From contig CALJLA010000218.1 in assembly GCA_937983055.1 (NCBI GenBank), forward strand, positions 1 to 46,299: a DNA stretch of 46,299 nucleotides, in the 5' to 3' direction. The notes below the pieces were generated by a model. It saw nothing but the letters and a program-made list of their open reading frames with translations. It was not told where the DNA came from and searched no databases. This stretch comes from an uncultured Pseudomonadota bacterium. GTDB taxonomy: Bacteria; Pseudomonadota; Gammaproteobacteria; Burkholderiales; Eutrophovitaceae. The translations under genes were made by a program, and so were the position numbers. Positions 24,688-34,743 of the stretch are shown here, in pieces (positions within the stretch are counted from its first letter, which is position 1; each line of letters starts with the position of its first letter).

Positions 24688-27600
24688 CTAGGCGAGACGG
24701 ATCGGTCCCTGCTGCAAAGATTCCAGCGGCCGCAGCGCCTGCGGCGCGCTGCCGAACTGCGGTGCGTTGAGCACGTCCTGCGCGGCGGTGAGGCCGATGC
24801 CCGACAGCGTGCCGTTCAAGCCGTACTGGTAGGCGAGGTCGCCGCCCATCGCCTCGGTGTCGCTGCCGGCAAGGTGCGCATCGAGCAGCGCGTTCATCAC
24901 GCTCCACTGTTGCGCCATCGGCTGGCCGCCGCGGGCCGCATCGAATGCCGCCGCTAGCGCATCGAAGTCGAAGGTTTCCACCCGCTGGTCGAGCAGCGGG
25001 TGGCCGCCGCCGGGATCGAACGTCGCCATCGCCGCAGCGACGACCTGCAGCCGCACCGGCCCGCCCTGGCGGCCGGCACGGTACCAGTCGGCGAAGGTCA
25101 GCCGGTCGCCCTCTCCGGTTTCGAGAACCAGGTGGTCGCGGTCCTGCCGAAGCCGCAGATCCTGGTACGCGATGCCGCCGCCGAGCGAGACGGTGGCGGC
25201 GCCTTCGCCCAGCCGAACTTCGTCGCGCCCGTCGTCGCGATTGAAGGCGATGACCGTGTGCCCGGCCCCGCCCTCCAGCAGATCGTCCATCCCGCCGCCG
25301 ATCAGCAGATCGTTGCCGGCGCCGCCGTAGAGGCGGTCGAGATCCTTGCCGCCGAGCAGCAGGTCGTTGCCGTCGCCGCCGTAAAGGCTGTCGTGCCGCT
25401 CGCCGCCGAGCAGCACATCCTCGCCGCCCCCGCCGAACAGTTCGTCATGCCCCTTGTCGCCGGTGAGCAGGTCGTCGCCCGGCCCGCCGTCGAGTCGATC
25501 GTGCCCGGCGCCGCCGTGCAGCGCGCCGCCGACGCTCAGGCGAAACGGCAGCGACGCGCCCGCGCCGGCCAGGTCGGTCGCCGCCAGTTGCAGATCGAGC
25601 GCCGCCAGGTCGGACAGCGCCGGCACGCCGGACAGCACGCGTTCTTCCGCATCGAACGCCAGCCAGCCCGGCAGCGCCGCGCCGTCCGCCGCGACAATCG
25701 TGTACGCCAGCCGGTCGCCGGCATCGACATCGCGGAACAGGTCGCCGGAAAAGCGGTGCGCGAACGGCTGGCCGGCAAACGCCGACAGCTCCGCGATTGC
25801 GCCCACCGCCTCGGGCGTATCGTTGACGTTGACCACGTCGAGATCAATGCTCGCCGCGGCGCTCAGTCCGCCGCCGTCGGTCGCGGTCACCCGCACGCCC
25901 AGCGCGCCGACATCCTCGTTCAGCGGCGTTCCGCTGAAGGTGCGGGTAGCCGCATCGAAGGCAAGCCATGCCGGCAGCGCCCCGCCGTCCGCGCGGGTGG
26001 CGGCGTAGCTGAGCGCGTCGCCGGCATCCACATCCACGAACACGTGCTCGGGCAAGCGAAACACGAACGCTTCGTCTTCGAGCGCGCTCTGCGCCGCAAT
26101 CGCCGCCATCACGCGCGGCGCGTCGTTGACGCCAGCGACCGTCACCGTCACCTGCGCGCTGGCGAGTACGCCGGCCGTGTCGACGACCGTGTAGGTAAAA
26201 GCGTCGGTGGCGGTTGCGCCCGCCGGCAGCGCGTCGACCAGCGCGCCCTGCGCATGGTACGAAAGCCACCCGGCCTGCGCGTCGAACGTCAGCCGCCCGA
26301 GGCTTGCCGAGGCATCCACCGCGCTCAGCGCCAGCCGGTCGCCGGCGTCCACATCGCTGTCGTTCTCCAGCAGCATGGCGGCGATGTTGCCGGTCGATTC
26401 GTCCTCGGCGATCTCCAGCGCGTCGGGCCCCGCGACCGGCGCGTCGTTGATGTTGACGACCGTCAGCGTGAAGTCGTCGCTGGCGGTCAGCCCCCTGGCG
26501 TCGGTCGCGGTGACGCGAATGTCGAGCGCGCCCACCTGCTCGTTGGCCGGGGTGCCGTCGAAGCGGCGGTTCGCTGCGTCGAACGCGAGCCAGTCCGGCA
26601 GCGGCGAACCGTCGGCGCGCGTGGCCGAGAAGCGCAGCGTGTCGCCGGCATCGGGGTCGTGGAAACTGTCGGCGGGCAGTGCATGGCCGAACGGCTGGTC
26701 TTCCAGCGCCTGCAGATCGTCGAGCGGCCGGTTCAGCACCGGCGTGCGGTTGACGGCGCCCGGCTGCCGCGCTTCGAGCTGCTCGCCGCTCCACACCGTG
26801 CCGTCCGCGAACACCACCCGCTCGATGCGCGCGGCGGGATTGCTGAACCAGTCGATCGCAACGCGGTCGGCGGTGCCCGGCAGGCTCAGCACCAGCAGCG
26901 CGCCCTCTCGGGTTACCTGCACATCATTCGGGTTCGCGAACAGCCGCAGGCTGTCGACATCGGTTGAAGACGCGACCTCGCGGATCAGATCGCGCCCGCC
27001 GCCGGGGCCGAACAGATACGTGTCGTCGCCCAGCCCGCCCAGCAGCGTGTCGTTGCCTGCGCGGCCGTCGAGACGGTCGGCCAGGCTGGTGCCGGTAACG
27101 ATGTCGTCGCCCGTGGTTCCGAGAACGTCGACACCGCGCGCAAGCAGCGCCTCGTAGCTCAGCTCGCTGCCGTCGGCGAAACGAAAGCGGTCGATGTCGC
27201 GCGGACCGTAGGGGTCGAGCGGGTCGAAGCTCGTCAGATGAATGGCATCGCCCGCGCTGCCGATGCGCAGCACCAGCGAGCCGAGACCGAGCGTGAGGTC
27301 GGCGCTGGAGATGCCTTCGCCGAACACCAGCGTGTTCGATGCCCCGGGCGACGAAGGGTCCCACAGCGTATCGGCGCCGTCGCCCGGCCTGTATATATAG
27401 GTGTCCGCCCCCGGGCCGCCCATCAGCACATCCGCCCCCGGCCCGCCGATCAGCGTGTCGTCGCCGGCGCCGGCATCCAGCCAGTCGGGACCGTCGCCGC
27501 CGCGCAGGGTTTCGGGGCTATCGCTGCCGACGAGAACGTCGCTTCCCTCGGTGCCGATTGCATCAGGACCAATTACACCGGGAATGAACTGGAGCTGCGC

Positions 27601-30600
27601 GCCGAAGTTCACATGGGTCAAGACCCCAAGCACCGATGCCTGCTCGGGAAGCACCCCCCCAGTGCGCGCATAGTTGTACGCAAGCGGCCCGCCGTAGGCA
27701 TGGTCGATCGAGACATTCAGCAAGGAGGCTGGCAGCAGCCCCCCAATCGGCAGCCGAAGGGCCGGATCGCTTGCGGTCAGGTCGAGAAAAATCGCGATGG
27801 CGGCGCTCAGGTCGTAGATGCGAATGTCCTCGCCGATCAGTTGCAGTCTGATGGCCGGCCATGCACCGGGATCGGTTTCATAGCGCCGCGTGAGCGTGAC
27901 CCGGTCGGTGCTACCCAACTCGAGAGTCAGATCCTGCGCATCGAGACTCAGGACCAAGTCTGCAAGATCGACTCCGCCGAGGGAGAGAGTCAACTCATCC
28001 CTAACATACAGCAAATCGGCCCCATCGCCGGCATTGAACAATACAACGTTGTTGGCACCGAACGAATCTACCCAGTCATCTCCCGGGCCGCCGATCAGAA
28101 CACTCGGCAGACCTTCTGCATGCAGGTAGTCGTCGCCGTCGCCGCCATCGAGGAGGTTGTTTCCAGCCCACTCCTCCAGATCGTCGTCGCCGTCATCGCC
28201 GAGCAGGATGTCGTTACCGCCTGCGCCTTCGATATAGTCATTGCCGGCGCCGCCCCGAAGCAAATCGTCACCATCGAGCCCGTAGATCGCATCGTCGCCC
28301 TCCAATCCGTCCAAGACGTCCGCTCGCTGCAAACCGATCAGAAAATCGCCCTGGTCGGTCGCGCTGTTGGCCTGGAGCCGTGCGAGTACCTCCGCGCGAT
28401 CCCAGAGGGTCCCGTCCGAGAACGCGATCTGCTCGATGGTCGTCGGGTTCCAGGGCGCGTCCGCGAACCAGCCCATGATCTCGACCAGGTCCTGCGTGCC
28501 CGCGATGGCGAGGATCAGCGACGCACTCCACCGGTTTCCAATCAGAACCGACAGATCGGAAGGCGCCACGCCCTCGGCGAAACGCAGGACGTCGAACCCT
28601 TCGCCTCCCTCGCTGATCTGGTCGCTCCCGTAGCCGCGACCGAACAGATAAGTATCCGAGCCCTCGTAATCGAACAGATAGTCGTTCCCCGAGCCGCCAT
28701 CGAGCAGGTCGTCTCCCGGGCCGCCGCCGAGAAAATCGTCTCCGCCGAGCCCGAGGATCTGGTTGTCCCTGGCGTCCCCGTAAATGGTGTCCGCGAACTC
28801 CGTGCCAAACATGCGCCGCGGATTCTGGAGAACGAACAGCATGTCCTCCAGTGTGCGCACGGACCCGTCCGCGAAAACGAAACGCTCAATGCCGTAGGAC
28901 TCGCCGGCAAAATTCGCAAGGGCGCTGGCGACTGACGGGTCCGCCACGTCCGGCAGCAGGATTCGAACGCCGCGTCCCGGCGCCCAGCTGATGTCCAGCG
29001 TTTCGTACGCGCGGGCATAAGGGCCGCTGCCGAGGGTGGTCGCATCGAACTGCCCGGCGCTCACGTCCAGCGCGTCGAACTCGATGCCCTCGCCGAACTC
29101 CACCGTATCGGTGCTGTAGCGGCCGCTGGCGAAGGTGTAATAGCCGCCCGCAAGCGTGAGGTCGGGTATCGCCTCGTCGACGATGTCGAAGCCTTCGTCG
29201 TTGTAGAAAAACAGATAGGTGTCGTTGCCGTCGGACCCGCCGAGATAGTCGTTGCCCGGGCCGCCGGCCAGCACGTCGTTAACAAAGGTGCCGACGATGC
29301 GATCGTCGCCGCCGCCGCCGTACAGAAAGTCGCCGATCTGCGAGTAGCCCCAGCCGTAGGCGTAGACCAGATCGTCGCCGTCGCCGGCATCGGCGACGAT
29401 CACGCCGCTGTAGCGAAAGTCGAGCACGCTGTCCGAGGCGCCCGCCGAGATGCGCGCGATGTTCAGCACGTAGCGGCCGTCTTCCACCGTCACGTCCCAC
29501 GGCGGCTCGCGATAGATTACCGCATCGTCGCCGTGCTGCGGATTGATGCGGATATCGCCGCTCGCGCCGAAGCTCGCCAGTTCCGCCAGAAACTCCCGGC
29601 GGGCCGCGTCGAGAAAGCGTGCCGCGGCCTGATCCACGGTTTCGACGCCGCCGATTGCGGCGAGCTGCTCGATCAGCGCCGGCAGGCTCAGGGTCTGGCC
29701 GGTCGACGCGGTCACCGACCAGTCGCCGCCGATCGCGTAATAGCCCTGCACGATCAGCCCGTCGCCGCTGCCGCGGATCAGCAGCTGCAGATCGTCGCCG
29801 GCACGCACCGCGCGCAGGTCGGTGAACTGCAGGCCCGGCCCGAGGCGGATCACGCTCGCCTCGCTGCCGTCCTCGATCGCGCGGTCGAGCACGCCGGCCA
29901 GCGTCAGCCAGTAGGCGTCGATCCCGGCGCCGCCGACCAGCCGGTCATTGCCGCCGCCGCCGTCCAGCCAGTCGTTGCCGGCCCGGCCGAGCAGCGTGTC
30001 GCCGTACGCCGTGCCCAGCAGATAGTCGTCCGCGTCGGTGCCCTCGATCGGCGGCACCTGCAACGCGTCCAGCGCGGCCGCGTCGATCTCGCCGCCGTCG
30101 GCGAAAACGATGCGCTCGACGCGGTTGGCAGGGTTAAGGTAGTAGCCCTCCACCACCAGCTCGTCCGCGCCGCCGGCAAGCGTCAGCGCTAGGTCTCCGT
30201 TCGCGCGGCGCGCCAGTGTCAGCTCGGCCACGACGATGCCGGGCTCGACGAAGATCGTGTCGACGGCATCGGCATCGCCTTCGTCGGCCACGACATCCCG
30301 CCCCGCGCCGCGCCCGAAGCCATAGACATCCGCGCCGAGCCCGCCGGTCAGGCGGTCGCTGCCCGCGCCGCCGATCAGCACGTCGTCGCCATCGCCGCCG
30401 ATAAGCCAGTCGTCGCCCGCGCCGCCCTCCAGCCAGTCGTGGCCGGCGTCGCCTTCCAGGCGGTCGTTGCCGCGATAACCGCGCAGCACATCGTCGCCCC
30501 CGCCGCCCTGCAGCAGATCGTTGCCACCGTAGCCTTCGAGCAGATCGTCGCCGTCGCCGCCGCCGAGCACGCGGCCATCCGCCAGCGCAGCCCGCAGCAT

Positions 30601-31719
30601 TTGCTCTCGATCCAGCACCGTGCCGTCGGCGAGAACAAATCCTGCGAGCCGCTCATCCGTGCCGACCGTGATGCCCATGCCCTCGGCAAACGCGCTGCCG
30701 CCGGCGGCAACGCTGCGCCGAAGCTGGTAGACCACCTGGCCGTTGACGATCAGCCGCCGAAGCTCGAGATCCTCCGCCTGCAGGCCGTCGGCGAGCGCAA
30801 TGTAGGTTTCGCCCTCCACATCGAACACCGTGTCCTGTTCGTCGAACAGATAGGTGTCGTCGCCCGCGCCGCCGAACAGCCGGTCGAAATCGCCGCCGCC
30901 GGCGAGCCAGTCGTTGCCCGCGCCGCCCCAAAGCGCATCGCGCCCGCCGCCGCCTTCCAGCCGGTCGTTGCCGGCATCGCCCACCAGCGCATCGGCGCCG
31001 TCGCCCCCCAGCAGACGATCGTTGCCCCCGCCGCCGAACAGCCGGTCGTTGCCCGCGCCGCCGTCGAGCACGTCGTCGCCATCGAGGCCCTGCAGCTCGT
31101 CGTTGCCGCCGAAGCCGCGGATGCGGTCGGTGACCGCGGTGCCGGTGAGCACGGCATTCGAGTACCCGTCGTCGTCGCCTTCGGTGCCGTCGATGTCGAA
31201 ACCCTGGGCCAGCACGTCCTCGAAGGTCATGGTGTCGCCGTTGGCGAACTGGATCACGCTCAGTACACGCGTCGAATACGGGTCGAGCACGTTGAAGTCG
31301 GCGAAGCGGATCATGTCGCGCGGCGAGGCCGGATCGTCGGGGTCCGCCGGGCCGAGATCGATGATCAGGCTGCCGGGGCGGAAGCGCACATGCCCCAGAC
31401 CGATCAGCTCGTCGACGAAAACGACCACGCTGGCATCGGCGGCCTTGTCGTGCGGCGCGACGTCGAAGACGGTATCGAAGCCGTCCCAGCGGCTGAAGAG
31501 ATAGACGTCCCTGCCCGCGCCGCCGTAGAGGTGATCGTTTCCGCGGCCGCCGATCAGGATATCGTCGCCGCCGTTGCCGAACAGCGTGTCGTCGCCTTCG
31601 CCGCCATCGAGGTAGTCACTGCCTTCGTCGGCTGATGCGACCACGCCGGGGTTGTCGCCCACCAGAATATCGTCGCCCGTGCCGCCGAAAATCGCGTCAT
31701 TGCCCTCGCCGCCGAACAA
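24688..31719 (-). CDS. C-terminal part of the split giant RTX protein
   Basis: 2343 codons from TTG 31719; there is no other usable start after the TAG at 31846-31848. It is in the same frame as the 965-aa ORF before it, and the 42 intervening codons (RIYGGAGQDWIFGELGDD) already read as RTX repeats, so this is the rest of one original protein. Nonapeptide repeats of the GGxGxDxLx type fill most of 31840-26990 and 25500-25260 in blocks, separated by beta-rich RTX-associated segments (VERIVFADG type). Between about 26755 and 25530 lie three dystroglycan-type cadherin domains (PLPDWLAFDAANRRFDGTP, LPAWLAFDAATRTFSGTP, LPGWLAFDAEERVLSGVP) and one cadherin-like domain (EDESTGNIAAMLLENDSDVDAGDRL). 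The last 150 residues are repeat-free and should carry the uncleaved type I secretion signal. Confidence 0.85.
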   Translation of the reverse strand: MFGGEGNDAIFGGTGDDILVGDNPGVVASADEGSDYLDGGEGDDTLFGNGGDDILIGGRGNDHLYGGAGRDVYLFSRWDGFDTVFDVAPHDKAADASVVVFVDELIGLGHVRFRPGSLIIDLGPADPDDPASPRDMIRFADFNVLDPYSTRVLSVIQFANGDTMTFEDVLAQGFDIDGTEGDDDGYSNAVLTGTAVTDRIRGFGGNDELQGLDGDDVLDGGAGNDRLFGGGGNDRLLGGDGADALVGDAGNDRLEGGGGRDALWGGAGNDWLAGGGDFDRLFGGAGDDTYLFDEQDTVFDVEGETYIALADGLQAEDLELRRLIVNGQVVYQLRRSVAAGGSAFAEGMGITVGTDERLAGFVLADGTVLDREQMLRAALADGRVLGGGDGDDLLEGYGGNDLLQGGGGDDVLRGYRGNDRLEGDAGHDWLEGGAGDDWLIGGDGDDVLIGGAGSDRLTGGLGADVYGFGRGAGRDVVADEGDADAVDTIFVEPGIVVAELTLARRANGDLALTLAGGADELVVEGYYLNPANRVERIVFADGGEIDAAALDALQVPPIEGTDADDYLLGTAYGDTLLGRAGNDWLDGGGGNDRLVGGAGIDAYWLTLAGVLDRAIEDGSEASVIRLGPGLQFTDLRAVRAGDDLQLLIRGSGDGLIVQGYYAIGGDWSVTASTGQTLSLPALIEQLAAIGGVETVDQAAARFLDAARREFLAELASFGASGDIRINPQHGDDAVIYREPPWDVTVEDGRYVLNIARISAGASDSVLDFRYSGVIVADAGDGDDLVYAYGWGYSQIGDFLYGGGGDDRIVGTFVNDVLAGGPGNDYLGGSDGNDTYLFFYNDEGFDIVDEAIPDLTLAGGYYTFASGRYSTDTVEFGEGIEFDALDVSAGQFDATTLGSGPYARAYETLDISWAPGRGVRILLPDVADPSVASALANFAGESYGIERFVFADGSVRTLEDMLFVLQNPRRMFGTEFADTIYGDARDNQILGLGGDDFLGGGPGDDLLDGGSGNDYLFDYEGSDTYLFGRGYGSDQISEGGEGFDVLRFAEGVAPSDLSVLIGNRWSASLILAIAGTQDLVEIMGWFADAPWNPTTIEQIAFSDGTLWDRAEVLARLQANSATDQGDFLIGLQRADVLDGLEGDDAIYGLDGDDLLRGGAGNDYIEGAGGNDILLGDDGDDDLEEWAGNNLLDGGDGDDYLHAEGLPSVLIGGPGDDWVDSFGANNVVLFNAGDGADLLYVRDELTLSLGGVDLADLVLSLDAQDLTLELGSTDRVTLTRRYETDPGAWPAIRLQLIGEDIRIYDLSAAIAIFLDLTASDPALRLPIGGLLPASLLNVSIDHAYGGPLAYNYARTGGVLPEQASVLGVLTHVNFGAQLQFIPGVIGPDAIGTEGSDVLVGSDSPETLRGGDGPDWLDAGAGDDTLIGGPGADVLMGGPGADTYIYRPGDGADTLWDPSSPGASNTLVFGEGISSADLTLGLGSLVLRIGSAGDAIHLTSFDPLDPYGPRDIDRFRFADGSELSYEALLARGVDVLGTTGDDIVTGTSLADRLDGRAGNDTLLGGLGDDTYLFGPGGGRDLIREVASSTDVDSLRLFANPNDVQVTREGALLVLSLPGTADRVAIDWFSNPAARIERVVFADGTVWSGEQLEARQPGAVNRTPVLNRPLDDLQALEDQPFGHALPADSFHDPDAGDTLRFSATRADGSPLPDWLAFDAANRRFDGTPANEQVGALDIRVTATDARGLTASDDFTLTVVNINDAPVAGPDALEIAEDESTGNIAAMLLENDSDVDAGDRLALSAVDASASLGRLTFDAQAGWLSYHAQGALVDALPAGATATDAFTYTVVDTAGVLASAQVTVTVAGVNDAPRVMAAIAAQSALEDEAFVFRLPEHVFVDVDAGDALSYAATRADGGALPAWLAFDAATRTFSGTPLNEDVGALGVRVTATDGGGLSAAASIDLDVVNVNDTPEAVGAIAELSAFAGQPFAHRFSGDLFRDVDAGDRLAYTIVAADGAALPGWLAFDAEERVLSGVPALSDLAALDLQLAATDLAGAGASLPFRLSVGGALHGGAGHDRLDGGPGDDLLTGDKGHDELFGGGGEDVLLGGERHDSLYGGDGNDLLLGGKDLDRLYGGAGNDLLIGGGMDDLLEGGAGHTVIAFNRDDGRDEVRLGEGAATVSLGGGIAYQDLRLRQDRDHLVLETGEGDRLTFADWYRAGRQGGPVRLQVVAAAMATFDPGGGHPLLDQRVETFDFDALAAAFDAARGGQPMAQQWSVMNALLDAHLAGSDTEAMGGDLAYQYGLNGTLSGIGLTAAQDVLNAPQFGSAPQALRPLESLQQGPIRLA

Positions 31720-31845
31720 TACGTCGTGGCCGCTGCCGCCATCGATGAAGTCGTCGCCCAGTTCGCCAAAGATCCAGTCCTGGCCGGCGCCGCCGTAAAT
31801 GCGGCTGGCCGCGCCAGCGGGACTTACGGCAAGCTCCGCGTTGCC

Positions 31846-31848
31846 CTA
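31846..31848 (-). other. In-frame TAG interrupting the RTX reading frame
   Basis: Reading CTG TAG GGC on the minus strand. Frame is kept on both sides: codon 966 of a 3351-codon gene. A single substitution from CAG (Gln) or TGG (Trp) would explain it. No frameshift is involved. Confidence 0.9.
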
Positions 31849-34743
31849 CAGCGGTTCGTACCAATTGATGTTGCCAACGGCGATGATTCTGCGTTCGACC
31901 GACCAGTCGAGCGAGACGACGACCCGGCCCCGATCGCCTTGAATGGTGTCGTTACCGGCCCCGCCGACGATCACGTCCTTTCCGCCACCGCCGAGCAGCA
32001 CATCATGCTCGGCGGCACCGATCAGCACGTCATCGCCTTCGCCGCCATCCAGCCAGTCGCCGCGCGCGCCGGTCGAGTCCTCGCTCTCGCCCAGCAGAAT
32101 CGCCTCGGCGAGCGTCCGGTAGGCTGACGCGTAGACCGTATCGTCGCCCTCTTCTCCAACCAGGATGTCGCTGCCGGACTCACCCGAGAGCTGATCGTTG
32201 CCGATGCCGCCCTCGAGAATGTCGTCGCCGCTGCCGCCGTACAGCGCGTCGTCACCGGCGCCCCCGAATAACTGGTCCCTGCCGCTGTCGCCATACAGCC
32301 GGTCGTGTCCCGCCTCGCCGAACAGAAAGTCGGCATCGTCGCCGCCGCGCACCAGATCGTCGCCGCCGCCCGCATGCACCAGATCCGCCCCGCCCCAGGT
32401 CTCGATCTGGTCGTTGGCGGGGGTTCCGACGATGTTGTCCCCCTGGCTCGTGCCCGAAATGGTATTGCTCGCGTCGCCGAACGTCAGCGCCGGCCGCGCC
32501 GACCAGAGATCGATGAACAGATCCCCGTTGCGAAAGTCCTTGACCCGCAGGCTGCCGCCCGAGCCGCCGGCTATCGTGATCTCCAGATCTGAGCGTCCCG
32601 CCTCCCCTTCGCGCAGCGTGTAAGTCAACCGGCCGTCCGCGCTTTGCCACTGCGTCGCCGAGATCTGCACGCTGGCATCCGCTGCCACTGCGCTTTCCAG
32701 CGTCTTCGCCCATCGCCGGTGCCATAAATGCACGATGCCCGAGCCGTCGATGTCGAGAATCGTGTCCTTGCCGTCGTCCTTGTCGCGCAGAAACTCGTCT
32801 ACTCGATAGAAGTAGACATCGATCCCTCGCCCGCCTTCGAGGTAGTCGTCGCCCTCCTTTCCACGCAGCACATCGGTACCCGCTCCGCCGTAAAGGCGGT
32901 CACTACTGTCAGCACCTACGAGAGAGTCGGTGGAGTCGCCGCCAAAGACAACCTTCGGCAAAACTTTCGTCACCGGCAGCCCCGTACCGGCCGGCTGCAG
33001 GGTAACGCGCGTCAACGAAGGCATGTCCTCCAAGCGCAAGGCCTCAAGGCCCGGCTGCACCACCAAATTGGTATCCCAAGTGTTGGTGAAGATGCTCCAA
33101 TACAGCATCTTTGCCCGATCGCTGATCCAAGCCTGAGTCAAGCTTCCCGACCGCATTTGCGGATCGTATGAATCAAGCTCTCCGCCCGCGCTGTGCTGGC
33201 TGCGGTAATCAAGCCCGGTTACCGTGAAGGGGATCAGTTCCTTCAGCGCATAGCGCGTGGCCAGCGTGGAGGACGCGACCGGATCCGGATTGGTGGCAGA
33301 CAAAAGAAGCTCATCAAGCGGCTTACCCACCAGGGTTTCCAACACCAGCGTATGGCCCGACTGCTCGAGATCGTCCAAGCGCGCGTGAGCCTCGAGTATT
33401 GCAAGGTGATGCGCGTCTCGTGCCGAAATGCTCCCTTTGCCAACCCAGGGAAAGAAACCGTCGCTGGCGTCCGAGATTGGCAGCTGCAAACCATAGTCCG
33501 CAAGTCGGCTATTGGGAATCAGCAGCTTGTGGAGCGACTCCAATAGAGTTTCCTCGCTCAAAGCGGCGCTTATGTGAGAAGCATCAATAAGCTTCTTTGC
33601 TTCGGTCACGGTTAGTCGGCTGTCAAGTCGGTAGAACAGTGCCTGCAGTGCCAGAGCATCCATGAGCTGCTCAACGGCGTGGCTATTGATCTCCGTGCCG
33701 ACCGATATCTCGGGGCCAATGAAGCTCATGTCGGTGAACATGCTGGCGACCAGGCTGAGGTCGTTGCCAGGCGCACTGTCTTCCCCCTCGAGGCTGTGCA
33801 CCGTATAGAAGACTGATCCCCCGCCCACCGCGACTCGCAAGCTATCGATTATCCCGACGCTCGCTTGCTGAGCTTCGCCGGAAAGAAATAGTGTCCCAAG
33901 GCCAAGGGATCGTGCGAGAACAGCCTTGGCGGCGGCGTTGATCCCGGCGACGAGCGAGAATCGCCTGGATCTGTTCGGCACGCTAAGCGCGATGGCTGCG
34001 AGATTGACCGAAATCGGATCAAACCCCGCGCTATTGAAGACGTAAACGTCAGGATCAATTCGACTGCCAAAGATCTGCGCTGCTGCTATTGCAAGATGTC
34101 CGCCTAGGGAGTGGCCTGTCAGCGTTATCTTGTCTCCTTCGCCGAGAAGGCCCTCTCCCTGGACCTGATAAGTGGTAAGAGAGAGGTAAATCGGCACTTT
34201 GACATCCGCAACCCAAGGCAGCGGACTCGGCAGAGCACCTCCCAGTTGGACAAAATTTGCATCGGCCGCTGTCGGCCGGGTTAGCGTCAGTTCTGCGCGA
34301 ACCTGATTGACCATGCCTGAGCTGTATAGCCGCTCTACAAGGTTCACCAGGTCAATGAGCTGGTTAACGGCCACACCTAGTTGCCCAATCCCACCCACGC
34401 TTGAACCAACGAGATCTCGCAAGAAGTCGTCCCAAGAGGCAGTAGGCTCGACGCCGCGAATGGCTAGTACGTTTTCTCCGTCGCGCGTGAAAAGTGTGGC
34501 GGCAAAACCCGAGTCGTCGTTGTAGCCGGGCACGTCGCCAGCGTGGTAGTGAGCAATCCTCCAGCGAGGCGCATTCGCGTCCTCCGGATTGAATAACGCC
34601 GTCGCTATCGACAGCGGGAGACGTTGTTGTTCGTCCGAGCTTGCCAATGTTACGAAGGTCGCACCATCCCAGGGGCTACTTCCAAGGCGCACATAAGCGG
34701 CGGTCGCCAGTTGTACGTACTTGTAGTTGTCGACAATAGTCAT
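31846..34743 (-). CDS. N-terminal part of the split RTX protein, lipase-like domain
   Basis: 965 aa up to the in-frame TAG. Residues 1-340 are an alpha/beta-hydrolase of the lipase class-3/DUF2974 kind: VLAIRGVEPTASWDDFLRDL, the nucleophile elbow TGHSLGGHLA with Ser212, YVFNSAGFDP, and a candidate catalytic His316 (YTVHSLEG). A helical linker follows (350-590). RTX repeats begin near 600 (LYGGAGTDVLRGKEGDDYLEGG) and again from about 770 to 930. With the stop in place the product lacks the C-terminal export signal. No N-terminal signal peptide is present, as expected for a type I substrate. The ATG overlaps the stop of the upstream membrane protein gene (ATGA). Predicted role: secreted calcium-dependent lipase/esterase or adhesin. 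Confidence 0.88.
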   Translation of the reverse strand: MTIVDNYKYVQLATAAYVRLGSSPWDGATFVTLASSDEQQRLPLSIATALFNPEDANAPRWRIAHYHAGDVPGYNDDSGFAATLFTRDGENVLAIRGVEPTASWDDFLRDLVGSSVGGIGQLGVAVNQLIDLVNLVERLYSSGMVNQVRAELTLTRPTAADANFVQLGGALPSPLPWVADVKVPIYLSLTTYQVQGEGLLGEGDKITLTGHSLGGHLAIAAAQIFGSRIDPDVYVFNSAGFDPISVNLAAIALSVPNRSRRFSLVAGINAAAKAVLARSLGLGTLFLSGEAQQASVGIIDSLRVAVGGGSVFYTVHSLEGEDSAPGNDLSLVASMFTDMSFIGPEISVGTEINSHAVEQLMDALALQALFYRLDSRLTVTEAKKLIDASHISAALSEETLLESLHKLLIPNSRLADYGLQLPISDASDGFFPWVGKGSISARDAHHLAILEAHARLDDLEQSGHTLVLETLVGKPLDELLLSATNPDPVASSTLATRYALKELIPFTVTGLDYRSQHSAGGELDSYDPQMRSGSLTQAWISDRAKMLYWSIFTNTWDTNLVVQPGLEALRLEDMPSLTRVTLQPAGTGLPVTKVLPKVVFGGDSTDSLVGADSSDRLYGGAGTDVLRGKEGDDYLEGGRGIDVYFYRVDEFLRDKDDGKDTILDIDGSGIVHLWHRRWAKTLESAVAADASVQISATQWQSADGRLTYTLREGEAGRSDLEITIAGGSGGSLRVKDFRNGDLFIDLWSARPALTFGDASNTISGTSQGDNIVGTPANDQIETWGGADLVHAGGGDDLVRGGDDADFLFGEAGHDRLYGDSGRDQLFGGAGDDALYGGSGDDILEGGIGNDQLSGESGSDILVGEEGDDTVYASAYRTLAEAILLGESEDSTGARGDWLDGGEGDDVLIGAAEHDVLLGGGGKDVIVGGAGNDTIQGDRGRVVVSLDWSVERRIIAVGNINWYEPL

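Noticed and set aside
25000..28935. Long plus-strand ORFs (655 and 565 codons) opposite the RTX gene
   Set aside because: They are mirror images of the GC-periodic RTX repeats; compositionally uniform (Val/Ala/Gln-rich), without ribosome sites or domains.
24688..34743. Short-period DNA repeats that could suggest a CRISPR or satellite array
   Set aside because: The periodicity is 27 bp and in frame, and it encodes the RTX nonapeptide; there are no spacers.
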